DNA of 64,000 nucleotides from Penicillus capitatus. Lineage: Eukaryota; Chlorophyta. The notes beneath the pieces are model-generated. The model searched no databases. It was not told the origin of the DNA and saw nothing but the letters and a program-made list of their open reading frames with translations. Shown here in pieces: positions 1 through 10,600 of the stretch. The DNA lies in assembly GCA_965649825.1 (NCBI GenBank), contig OZ287703.1, positions 992,001 to 1,056,000 of the forward strand, given 5' to 3'. Position 1 is the first letter of the stretch. Each line of letters starts with the position of its first letter. The position numbers and the translations under genes are program-made.

Positions 1-743
1 CTGCAATGCGGTGAGCTTTTCTGTTGTTTTATAAAGGATTTACTCCTCATCGTTTTCGGCCAAATGTACACTATCAAATGGATCGCTAAATTCCTACAAG
101 ACGCACGCCAGTTTTTTAAAGGCGTAGTCTCCGTTTTCATGGCAATATTCGGCGTAAACTTGAGGCCGATATGGATTTACTGAAGAGATTCTAGATACAA
201 CGGAACGTCGCTGTTTTTCCTTCTTACCACGACTTGACTTCAGCAGTCCTTGAAGACAGTCGTGTCTGGGTATGTTGATCTCGCAACTCATTTACACAAA
301 ACCGTTTCGAGTTTCTTTTACCCGGACTTCAATACGGCTAACTTCATCGTTGTGTTGCAAGTAAGTCCTTTTCGATACACTCATAACTTGTCGCGTTTGA
401 AGGTGAGTCTCTGACCTGAATCATTCAGCTGAAATACAATTTCTGTTCGGCACTGAAGAAAGGGTTTTGTCCTTCATAAGATGTCTTGTCATTCTTTTGG
501 ATGATGACGATTTGATGCATCTGGCGACGACACCCGTATCACATTCGCCACAGAATAGGGATAATGAGCTTTGTTCAGATCTCAGTTTTAAGATCGTCGT
601 CACTTACGTTCGTCTGAACGTCGAGAGCGTGACATCCCGGAATTCCTCTGGAGGTGGTTTCGGCCATCTCGAGAACGGTTTTGCCTTCAATTCACCGTGA
701 AGTTTGCCGCGGACGTTGACGTTCTGAGCGTTTCAGACGCGCA
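1..743. other. No gene recognised upstream of first BTB gene
   Basis: Only short open frames (under 80 codons) on both strands, none resembling a known family. The last 100 bases or so are presumably promoter and 5' leader of the BTB gene that starts at 744. Confidence 0.5.
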
Positions 744-1586
744 ATGGCCAAATCCTACGCGCATCACTCTGCGAAGTCTTGGAAAGAAAAACGTTTATAC
801 TTTCCGTTTAACGGGACCTGCAAGTGCAGCAGCGGTGGTGACATCAAGCTCACATTTGAAAGTAGTTCGTCGTTGAGAACGCACTCCTCGTTGCTGAAGA
901 TGGCGTCTCCCGTCTTCGATTCGATGCTGACGGATTGCGCGGAAACGAAAACAGTTTCACTGGGACGCGCATCGCGAGAGGTATGGGTGCAGATCTTGAA
1001 CAACCTCCATCCGTCTGGTCCTTCTTTCTTTCCCGATTTCGATCCGTTTCGAAACGTGAATAGACTTGTAAGCAGACAGTAGTATTATAAAGAATGAGAG
1101 ACCGAGTGAATCTAGGCTGAGCTTCTGGACCAGGCAAGGAAGTTCGAACTGAAATCCGTGACCGATGTTATGGATGAAGTGATCTCGACGAGGATCCCAG
1201 AAGAAGTGTTCAACGCCGAAGTTTATAAGAAATGGGGAAAGTTCATCGAAGTGCAAGATATCGGAAATGACTTTGCTCACGTGTACAGCATTGTCCTTCA
1301 GTTCGAGCCCGAATTGCCTAAAAGTTCAGAGAGAGTTCGAGCGCATACGGTCAAGATTTTGGAGTTCGCCTGCAGACCGGGTGTCGCTTACAAGAATACT
1401 AATAGAACTCACGGGAATACATCATGGCAATGCGTGTGCCATTTGTTAAAAAACGAAAATCGAAACGAAGCTCCATACGAAGCTCCCTCGTCAAAAAAGG
1501 AAGCCTTAAAGAACATGCTTAACAACGCCAGCTTGGACTTCTGTAGAAAGTTGCTGGAAGAACTGTTAGACAAGTGTTTTTTCTGA
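744..1586 (+). CDS. BTB-domain protein, family member 1
   Basis: Exons 744-1067 and 1116-1586; the 48-nt GT-AG intron is phase 0, giving 264 aa. Exon 1 holds a BTB/POZ-like domain: a lead-in YFPFNGTCKCSSGGD, then a beta strand plus the hallmark stretch THSSLLKMASPVFDSMLTDC (about residues 47-66), matching the BTB core in which a His-containing turn precedes helices carrying 'SPVF'. Exon 2 opens with ELLDQARKFELKS, the pattern seen in every paralog here, and ends in the conserved helix LDFCRKLLEELLDKCFF. BTB proteins generally dimerise and often act as Cullin-3 adaptors; the role of this family is unknown. The start is the first ATG before the conserved block. The frame is intact. The 3' flank matches that of the gene at 55858, so the two are duplicates. 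Confidence 0.85.
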
Positions 1587-2721
1587 CATCGTCTCTCTAC
1601 TTAGCGAGCTTTGTTCCCTGCTTGGCTGTCTGTTCAAAAGCCTTTCGAAGTACTAAGTCAGCGTTCGATTTAAAGTGAATTAGTGAATTACCCACCTGTC
1701 GATACATCTGCAGTATCATAACAACCTAGAGGGCCCGGCGACACAGACAAAAAACCTAATGATCATGTTGCTCATCTCCGTTGCTGCTCTTTGTCTTTTG
1801 CGTTTTTGATCTGGCGAATATTGGTTTGAAATCGCTTTACTGCTGCCAAGAGAATCCACGATGGAATAGTACGGAATCACATGTACCGCTGCACTACTTT
1901 TATCGTGTTTTGTCGTTTGGATGAGACGAAACGAATGCAAGTCGCGCAGTTAGGTCCTCTGACGGTGGTTTACTCAATGCAAAACAATCGAGTAACACTG
2001 CGATTGGCCGCCGCTCAGGAACTCAGTCTGGTGATGTTTTACAGATGCGTTGTCAATCGATGCTTCAATGGTTTGCCCCTGAAAGTAAAAACGGCGGCGT
2101 CAAAAAGGATATGTACGATAACTGAAACAATCATAAGGACGGCGCCCTAACGGACGTAGTAGCTCCGTTCGAAAATTCGTCGCAGGGATCAGGGCAGTTT
2201 TATGTGTGTATGCACGCGTCCTGATTCCGTCTAGTTGGAGACTCGTCCATGTCTCCTCGCCAAACTAAGTTCTGTAATGTGTTACTAATGCTCACAGAGA
2301 TCGCGCGTTCTTCAGTCGAGAAAGCACAGTGGACCGCGCATTTGATTCTCTGGATCATACAAAATGATAACCGTCCGGATGTTACCAGGATTCGCATCTC
2401 GAAAGTTGTTTCCTGACGCATAAATACCGAATAAAAAAGACATCCACATTCCGACGCATTACCGGCACCTCGAGATCAGCCGCAGAAGGACGCGTCTGTT
2501 TTGCGAACCTATGGCGACGAATCGTTTACCCGCCTTCGATGTCACGTCATTGTTTGACCGGATGGTCTTTTTATTCGACGCATGGTTGCCTCGTATAACG
2601 AGTTCTGCTTATTCCTACGTCTATTGCTATTGTCCTAACGCAGATCGTGTTTTAGAAGTCGTTTCTTCGGTGTCGTGGCTCTCTAAAGCTTGCCGCGCAG
2701 CTAGAAAGTCCAACAGTCGAG
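1587..2721. other. Intergenic, homologous to the flank of the 55858 gene
   Basis: No gene recognised. Segments around 1690-1960 match 56700-56960 (for example the shared run GATGGAAT plus neighbouring blocks), so this is duplicated 3' flank rather than unique sequence. On the minus strand both copies keep a weakly similar translation (about 1716-1940), too little to name. Confidence 0.45.
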
Positions 2722-4188
2722 ATGACAGACAGTGACTCGAACTCCAAAACGAGTTCTTGGCTTTCAAACTATTTTCCTTTCGACAGCACGTGTAAACGCA
2801 GCCGCGACGGAGACCTTGCACTAAAGGTTGCTGACGGGTCATCTTTGAAGACCCACGCTGCTCTGCTAAAAATGGCGTTTGAGATGTTCAATGTGAATGC
2901 TGACGGACTGCGAAGAAACTGAGATGGTGACGCTAGAAGAGACATCGAGGGAGGCACGGATTCTCATCTTAAACCGTCTCCATTCAGCTAGTCGATTGTC
3001 CTTCATTGATTTCAATCTGTTTGAGAATGTGAAACTACTCGTAAGTTAGTTCACGGATTGTGTGCATCGATCAAAGGAAAAGTTGACGGGTGCGCGTTTA
3101 CGGTTGCGTCTCCGCGGACCGGACACGCTGTCCGCTTCCTGATGGGACGGCGGTTCGCGGAGACCGAGGACTATATAGCTGACGTCACCCCTCACCTGTA
3201 GCATTTGCATTCGCTCAGGTCGTGTTCCTCCGTCCGACGTCGCGCGTTCGCGCTGACCGCGACGCGCAAGTCGTATGCGATTCCCATAAAAGTTGATTCT
3301 AGGCTGATGTTCTGTGTGGGTACCACGCGGGAAGCGCCGCTTTAAACAACAATGCAGCGGAAGGCTTTGCAGCTCACAGAGCAAGGTTTTTGTTCAAAGG
3401 ATGCGCCCATTTATATGATGAATGTGACACGACTTCACAGGTCAAGTGAGTCAACTAACGCTCAGGGCAATAGGAAAGTGCCTTGACAAGACGTTGAGTG
3501 CATCTTTAAGAACAGAACCCCTCAAAATCGAGGCAGATGATGTGACTTCCACGCGAGAGCGTGACAGTAGGCGTATGCAAACGTCGCGTCGGACGATGGG
3601 ACTGCATGACTATCAACTGTCGCGTCAAACGCGTACAGTAGATGCGTCTGACGCAATGTGAGCTTTCCCGTATTAGCGCGATTCATCCGTCTCGTTCTCC
3701 GCAGCTTTGAGCTCCGCGTCGTGGACGGCCCCACTGCATGACGTGGGCCCAGATTCTGGAACAGTCCAAAAAGTACAAGTTTGATAGGGTGTTCGAATCT
3801 GTGGAAAATGAAGTTTCCACCGAGATCTCAATGCAAATTACCCGTCGAGGACTGCCAAGTGCCCTCATCGAAGGCAATGTTTCGTAGGCGAATCTCTACA
3901 TACAGTCTCGCACTACATTTCGAAACCGAGATGCCGAGAACCGTTGTTACAGTATGTGTACACATTATCAAGCTTCTTCGTTTAGTCAACGGCCAGCGCA
4001 AATGTGTCTCATCGCAACAAGCCTTCAAAGTAGTTTTTGCCCAGTTAAAGCAGAGTTGGATTATATTGATGGACGTGTTAGAGAATGTGAGTACCGATCT
4101 CATCCAGAAACTTGTGGCATATCCGACACCGAATTGTTATAGTCGTTTCACGGATTTAATCCAAATTCTTGAACACCAACTACGATGA
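2722..4188 (+). pseudogene. BTB family member 2, disrupted
   Basis: The start (SSWLSNYFPFDSTCKRS) and the hallmark LKTHAALLKMAF are clear, but one extra base near 2898 shifts the frame just before MLTDC; the continuation VTLEETSREARILILNRLH is read in the next frame. The intron starts at the usual place (GTAAGT near 3042) but is swollen by about 200 bp of unrelated sequence, then resumes as 'TTCTAG GCTGATGTTCTG' at 3304-3321. The exon is then interrupted again: matching sequence resumes only near 3751 (ILEQSKKYKFDRVF), with a further stop and frameshift near 3885. The intact counterpart is the gene at 37077-37874. At least two insertions, two frameshifts and a stop make it a pseudogene. Confidence 0.8.
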
Positions 4189-5032
4189 CGTACTCAATTC
4201 TCGAGTTGCCTGTGGCGAGTGAAAAACTGTTCTGTCTTTAAAAGCATTCACAATTTCTGTTTTACAATGCACAACGCGTGCTGTCAATGAGTCACGTTTT
4301 GCTTATCGTTTGCAGAAGAGAGAGCTCAAAACACTGCAATCTGTAGAGGAACGCCGATGATCACCACAGTCGGCGATGTTACCGTCTATCGTAACCGCCT
4401 GTCGGAGGAGGACTCCATGGTGAAAAGCTCGCAACATTGCAATACTCAATCTTAGAAGTACCTACATAGCCGACGGAGATTCCTATCTGTTTAATCAGGT
4501 GGCGACGGCGACAACAGTTTCTCGTCATATCTGTCTATGATCTGATGTCTATGATCGACTCGCAGTTTTCTCCTGCTTGTCTCTCATCTAAATCAGACAT
4601 TTTTCGACAGATACCTTATTCAAGTCGGGTTCTCATGCATCATCTCCTCCCATTGTCTGGATTGACGTCATTTTGAAACCATTGGAGAGAGTTGTTTGCG
4701 CAAACAGCTTTCCACGCGCGTCAAAAGACCTATCATCCAAGAAGAGAGCAGAACCGGCGTAACTGTTGCATGTCCAACGGCCGCTCCTGGGAAACTCGAA
4801 CATTGCCAAGTGAGAGTTTTCTCTCTGGCTGAGCGCAAATCGCATAAGCCATTTGACGGCGCAGGGGGTTTACATATCCGGACGCTTTTCAGACAGACGA
4901 TAACAGCACGTCTTTTTGCGCTACGTCTTGATAAGAACGACTCTGAACAGTTCGTTCACAACGATAGATCAGATATCCATTCGTCAGGAAATATGGATGT
5001 GACGTGTAGAAACCTTTGCCACATGCACCAAC
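4189..5032. other. Intergenic, duplicated at 37875-38753
   Basis: No gene. The whole stretch aligns with the spacer between the BTB genes at 37077 and 38754, showing that the duplicated unit includes intergenic DNA and not just coding sequence. Confidence 0.6.
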
Positions 5033-6011
5033 ATGCGGTTGGTCTGCCAAGCCCTTCGCGTCATCCGTATTCTCCATCGCCCGACGCTGACGAGACTTCA
5101 ATGCTCCGTGAATGGACGACGTGTGTCTGAGCGCTCAGTCGCACCTCCTCTCGACGGAAGCATCGAGTCCAGTCCGGACGGAGATCTTACGCTGAAGTTT
5201 GATGACGGCACTTCTTCAAAGACCCACGCATTCCTGCTTAAGCTCGCCTCTCCTGTCTTCAACACGCTGTTTACTGAATGGAACAAAAACAAACTATGGC
5301 ATTAGAAGGCACGTCCAAAGAGACGTGGACGAGGATTCTGAATCGCCTGCATCCCGGCGTTCAATCTCTGTTTCTGGGGTTTGACCCGATGCAAGATACC
5401 AAACAACTGGTAAAAGGAGGCTTATGAATGGATCACGTCTGAGAGCAGAGTGCCCATCTAGGCGGTGTCAGTGGACAGCTGTCCACCTTCGTGCAGCTGT
5501 CCAAAGAATCGCTTAAATTCTTACAATTACTGTTCGAACAGTCTTTGTAATCCTTACGCCTTCGTCGTTAACCCGTTGTCCTTTGACAAACACGACAGCG
5601 GATATATTGGAGCAGTCGAGGAAGTTTGAGCTGCATTCCATGTTCCGGCTGATGGACGTCATCATCTCCGACAGAATCACTGAGAACATGAACGAAGCTC
5701 GAAATCTGCCGAGTAGCTTCGGCAGTAGAGGAGATCGACATTTGATTCTCTATCGCATAGTACTGCAGTTTGAGTCTGAACTTCCGAAGAGCAACGAAAT
5801 CTTTTATGCACACTTAATCGAGGTCATCCAGGCCTTTGCTAAACCAGGATCATGGAGCAAGAAGTTTTATTCTCGCAATGATGTCGGTATGGAGCGTTCT
5901 CCTCTAATTAAGGCGGCGTTGATGGACGTTATTGAAAGCGGCAGTTCCACATTTCACAAAAAAATCTTGGAGGCGTTGATCGAGAAATGTGTTGATACGA
6001 CTTCATGGTGA
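5033..6011 (+). pseudogene. BTB family member 3, disrupted copy of the 38754 gene
   Basis: Exon 1 begins like its twin (NGRRVS.RS..PPLDG, then SSPDGDLTL) but has a 1-nt deletion near 5290 (35 bases in the twin, 34 here), which gives a premature stop at 5303. Downstream, exon 2 (ADILEQSRKFELHSMFRLMD to the stop at 6011) is still open and about as long as in the twin. Between the intron's AG at 5460-5461 and the exon body lies a 136-bp insertion (5465-5600) absent from the twin. In this family PPLDG replaces the usual FPFDG and the paired cysteines of the lead-in are lost. Confidence 0.8.
5465..5600. other. 136-bp insertion at the intron-exon 2 junction of BTB member 3
   Basis: Absent from the paralogous site at 39188. 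It is flanked by the trinucleotide GCG on both sides (5462-5464 and 5598-5600), consistent with a 3-bp target duplication. It starts with GTGTCAG and its last bases before the duplicated G read ACGACA, so the segment can be read as GT...AG. It contains a perfect 16-bp palindrome GTGGACAGCTGTCCAC at 5471-5486. It codes for nothing recognisable. It may be a small non-autonomous element or an introner-like insertion. Confidence 0.45.
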
Positions 6012-6586
6012 TCGATAAATGCAAAAGCCATTGTCTGTGACGTTTACGCATCCAGTTGTATTGTATTGCGGAGACAGGCTGTGCACTTAATGATGCTCTT
6101 CTTTATGTTCTTGATGCTCACGAACTACTTCATTTCGCTGAATGAAAGCTCCTGTGTGTGAATGCTCGTCATTGCAGAACCAGACTGTCGAACAATAGAT
6201 GTCACATCAGACTACATGACAAAAAAGATCGCTTGTACTGCATTCTTCTGAATTTTAAGGGTTTCGCAGTTCAACGTTTAAAACAACGGCTACACCGTGC
6301 AAGACAAACAAGGATTTCTGTAAGGATTAGCGTTCTATCGATTTCGAGTGTCGATGTCAGAGCTCTGGACGCCAGGCGATTCAGAGCTTCTGCAAATTAG
6401 ACCACCACATCGAGTACATGGCAGGACAAAGAGGCGGCAGTCGACCCTTCCACCGACCGTCTGACGACGCATCTGATGAATGAGTGGACCGGGAAGCGGA
6501 AGAGGTGCGTTGACTGTGCCGAAACGACACTTAGTGGGAACGACGTTTCGCTTCACCGCCCAAACTGAGATTGTCCGAGACACGCG
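6012..6586. other. Intergenic, duplicated at 39602-40057
   Basis: Near-identical to the spacer at 39602-40057 except for about 120 bp (6186-6305) present only here and bounded by a 4-bp direct repeat AGAC. It holds the promoter of the BTB gene at 6587; the block just upstream (6500-6560) is almost unchanged between copies. Confidence 0.6.
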
Positions 6587-7316
6587 ATGACATGCAACGG
6601 CCTGCCGTCGAACTACTTTCCCTTCGATGGCAGCTGCGACTGCAGTCGCGATTGGGACTTCGCCCTCGAATTCGAGGACGCGTCGCTGAAGACGCACACC
6701 ACTCTGCTCAAGCTGGCGTCGCCGGTCTTCGCCTCGATGCTGACAGACTGCAAACGAGCGAAAGCGCTGTGCCTCGAGGAAACGTCTCAAGAAGCGTGGA
6801 TCGTCATCCTGAATCACATCCATCCATCCGCCCCGTCCTTTTCCTCGCGCTTTAATATCCTCCAGAACATTGAGCTGGTGGTACGGACATTCTTGTCTCG
6901 CCGAATGCGAACGAGAATGGACTTGTGCACAGGAAGACGTTTTGGAACAGGCAAGGAAGTTCCAGATGGACTTCTTGCTTGTGGCCATTGACGAGGCCAT
7001 CCTGTCAAAGCTGCCGAAGGAATCTCACGTCAACAGCGCTCCCTGTTTCAGTCATCTCCAAGATCGACACATCCCTCTGTACAGCCTTGCGGTTCGATAC
7101 GAGTCAGAACTGCCTCAGACCATCAATGGCATTCTGGCTCATCTCGTCAAGATTCTGCAATTCTGCTCCAATCAAAGCGCGGCTGATCTCAAAAGAAATC
7201 GGCAAAATGGCCATCTTCCCAAGAAACAGGCACTGATGAATGCTATCAAGGACGGGAGTGTCGATTTCTACAAAAGACTAACAGAGAACCTGCTGGAGAA
7301 GTTCTTCTTTCTCTGA
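6587..7316 (+). CDS. BTB-domain protein, family member 4
   Basis: Exons 6587-6880 and 6933-7316, with a 52-nt phase-0 intron, give 225 aa. The BTB part has YFPFDGSCDCSRDWDFALEF, then LKTHTTLLKLASPVFASMLT and EETSQEAWIVILNHIHPS. Exon 2 begins EDVLEQARKFQMDFLLVAID and ends with the conserved terminal helix VDFYKRLTENLLEKFFF. It differs from the gene at 40058 by only a few bases in about 730, introns included, so this is a very recent duplication or a homogenised pair. The antisense open frame across it (6335-7000) is a complement of a conserved exon and not a gene. Confidence 0.88.
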
Positions 7317-7625
7317 CCATGCGTTTTCATTGAACATGCCTTGAAAGAAGACAATCTGAACGATTAAAATAACGCGCTTTGTTGCTTAACGCAGGTGCAT
7401 TCCTTATTATTCAACAGTGTGAGGCCTAAAACATGTTGACGTCTTTTCACAAAGTCTGCACACGTGGCTATCTATCATCAGAAGAAATGCTCCATCAATT
7501 CATCAAACTGATTCCGCTTTATCGATTCGTGCGTTGCTGCAGAGCGTATTCACAACGTACGATTTGTGCAGCTGACGCGACGGGCGGACTGTCTTTGCGT
7601 CGCTTAGGACTCGCAGCCAGACACG

Positions 7626-10600
7626 ATGGCGAAACCGACCGGCTGTTCCAGCCCCTTCTGGAAGGAGTTGCGTCGACAGTTGTGGTCTTTCTACTGCGCC
7701 GTGACGTTTTCCCACGTCAACAAACTGCTGAACAAGGGAAAGGCGCAGCAGATTGACTGCGACTCTGCTCGCGAATTCCGCCCTGCAAATCTGCATCCTA
7801 GATGTCTTGCCGCCGAATTCGATGCCATCTACAACCCTCTAAAGGTCGCATTCCTGTCATCTCAATGGTCTGTCTTGGCGTCAACGTTAGCTGTCGACCC
7901 TTTGCCAGGCAAAGAGTCAGAAGCAGGCTTCTAACGACGTCTTGTGGGCACTTCTTCGGCAAGAACGATGGTTGATCTGCCGTATCTGGTTCTGGGTGAT
8001 TATCGAGTGTACTATCAGGTAAGAAAATCATATGTCTACTGAAATCGAGGAATGCATGTTCTCTAGGCTGAGCACTCCTTTTCTGCTGAGGGAGTTTCTC
8101 ATCTGGATCGAGGATTACAAAGAGGGAGACGCAGAGTTTTCCAGAGGATTATTATGGGGAGGTCTACTGATTGCATCTCCATGTGCTTATATGCCTGCCC
8201 ACCACCAGAAGTTCTGGTGCGTTTTCGAGAGAAGGCTTAACATTTCGAAAGAGCGAGGTGCATATGCAGGACTGGCACTCTCTCGGGTTATCGAATGAAA
8301 ATGACGCTAATGGCTGTACTCCATTCAAAGCTCCTGAGATTGAACTCTTCGTCCATTGGTCGAATCACGACAGGTTCAACTTTGTGGCAACCTCGGTCTT
8401 TTGGATCTGAGAGAAATGTGCACAGGACATGTGGTGAATCTCATGAGCAACGATCTGAAGAGATCGGAGTATGCAATAGCAGTGTCTTCCAACTTGATCA
8501 TCGGTCCATTCGAAACAATCTTTGTCCTGGTAGCTGTTTCTCTATATCTGGGATTTACTCCGGCCGTTGTTGGAACGAGTTGTTACCTCCTCATCATCCC
8601 TGTTCAGGTACGAGGTCCTGATTTGACAAGCAGGTGTTGTCAGAGTGCTCTGCAGTCCTTTCTATCGAAGTATATTCGGAAATGCCGTCAGAAGACAGCT
8701 GTTGTGACAGATCGAAGAATTAGTTTGACGGGGGAGTTGATTACTGGAAATTTGGCCATCAAGATGTTGGGATGGGAAGATCCTTTGAGGGAAGGTGTGG
8801 AAGACATCAGACAGAAGGAACAAAGATGGTTGCTCTACAAAAGCTGCATGAAGGCGCTGCATGCTATGTCGCCCGGTGTCACACGTGCTCTCGTCGTGTG
8901 TGCCACGTTCATCACAGTTAGGCCTTTTTTCTTTGCAGAACTGTTCTCATTCTGTATGTTCTGCATTTGCAGTACAGGCTGACGAACGGCGAGTTCAATG
9001 TTCCTGATGTGTTCCTGGCGCTGAGCTTGCTGATGCTGCCGAAACTGACTATGGCACATCTCTTTGTTCTGGCAGTTGAACTAGCGAATGAGGCCCACGT
9101 TGCTGCCAAACGCGTGGATGCATTCCTTAAGATTCCAGAACCAGGAAGAACGAACGTAATGGATGGGAGTGTCGTTGGTGAAGTTAAAGTAGAGCAGGGA
9201 AACTTCAGTTGGTATGTGCAGAGAACACAGACAAAGAGAAGTGCGAAGAAAGAAGCCATCCGTGTCTTCTCCGAGGTGAATGCTCGCCGCTTTTGTTTTT
9301 GAATCTAAACATGTATTTTTCTGTCCAGTCAACGAGTGGAAAAGTCAAGAAGGAAACAGTACCAGAGTTGAGACAAGCCTTAGCCGATGTGGACCTCTCT
9401 GTTAACCAGGGAGAGCTCGTCGGCGTGGCGGGAATAGTGGGCAGCGGAAAGAGCTCCCTTCTTGCAGCGCTGCTGAACGACATGGAGAACCTCTCAGACA
9501 CGCAGAGTGGGACACGCTTCGCAGAACTGCCACCACAACAGTGTCTTTAGGTGCTCGGCTGCACGGCAGAGTGTCCTACTGCCCACAGACACCATGGATC
9601 ATGGCTGGGACTGTCCGGGAGAACATCACGTTCGGTCAGCCATTCGACGAAGGCCTCTATCAGCAAGTGGTCAGCAGCTGCGCGTTGGAAGTCGATTTCG
9701 AGCAGTTCCCTGACGGCGATGCAACGGAACTCGGAGAGAGGGGTATCAACATCTCGGGTGCGAGTCACACACTCCTTCTGAGTTTTCGGCGATTCAGTCT
9801 CTCTTCGTTTCCAGGCGGACAGAAAGCAAGAGTCGCATTGGCGAGGGCGGCCTACAGCCAGGCAGACATCCACCTGCTCGACGATCCCCTCAGTGCTGTC
9901 GATCCACGAGTGGCCAGAGTTCTGTTCGACAGGTGACAGATCTCCTGTCGCTTTCGATCTCCTGCACTCTTCATCTCCTGAATGTGACAGGTGTATCGGA
10001 CCGGCTGGCCTGATGAAGAGCTCGACGAGACTGCTTGTGACCCACCAGAGGCAGTTCCTCCCTCTTTGCGATCGCATTGTTCTCATGAACGAGGGCAAAG
10101 TCGAAACAGAGGGCACCTGGAAAGACGTTGAGAGCCATCCCATACTGAAAGTGGTCGAACAGAGCAGAGAACACGAAGAGGTGATCCATCGATATCATAG
10201 TCTGCGCGCTTTTCAAAACGGCGGCATTGCAGGTAAGCTTAGATGCGGTTGGGAAAGCTGCGAAGAGAGCAAAGACAAGCTCAAAGAATGAAGAAGGCGG
10301 TCACAGCGAGACAGAAGGAGAAACTGGTGCACCGAACAACGGCGATTCGAGTTCGACTCCTGGTAGCTTCTCGCGTCATGTCCCTTTCTAATTCGATATG
10401 GTTCTGTCAGATGGCAAGGGGCTTGTAGAAAAGGAAACAAAAGAGATTGGCAAAGTGTCTCTCGGCGTCTACTGGGGATACGTCTGCCACGTGGGCGTTC
10501 TACCGATGTTAGGTGCTCTATCTGTTTTGGCCGTCGCAGTGGCCTTCTATGTTCTGATCGAGTGGTGGATTGCCCACTGGGCTTCGTCGGACGTAAGCGA

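Larger units (their letters stand above)
2722..7372 (+). repeat. Segmental duplication A, copy 1 (three-BTB cassette)
   Basis: Order BTB (broken), BTB (broken), BTB (intact), with spacers; pairs with 37077-40843. This copy holds extra insertions within the first gene, at 5465-5600 and at 6186-6305. Confidence 0.8.

Noticed and set aside
6335-7000. A 221-codon minus-strand open frame, repeated at 40019-40471
   Set aside because: It is the exact complement of a conserved, spliced BTB exon on the + strand; it has no family resemblance and is kept only because the two copies are nearly identical.
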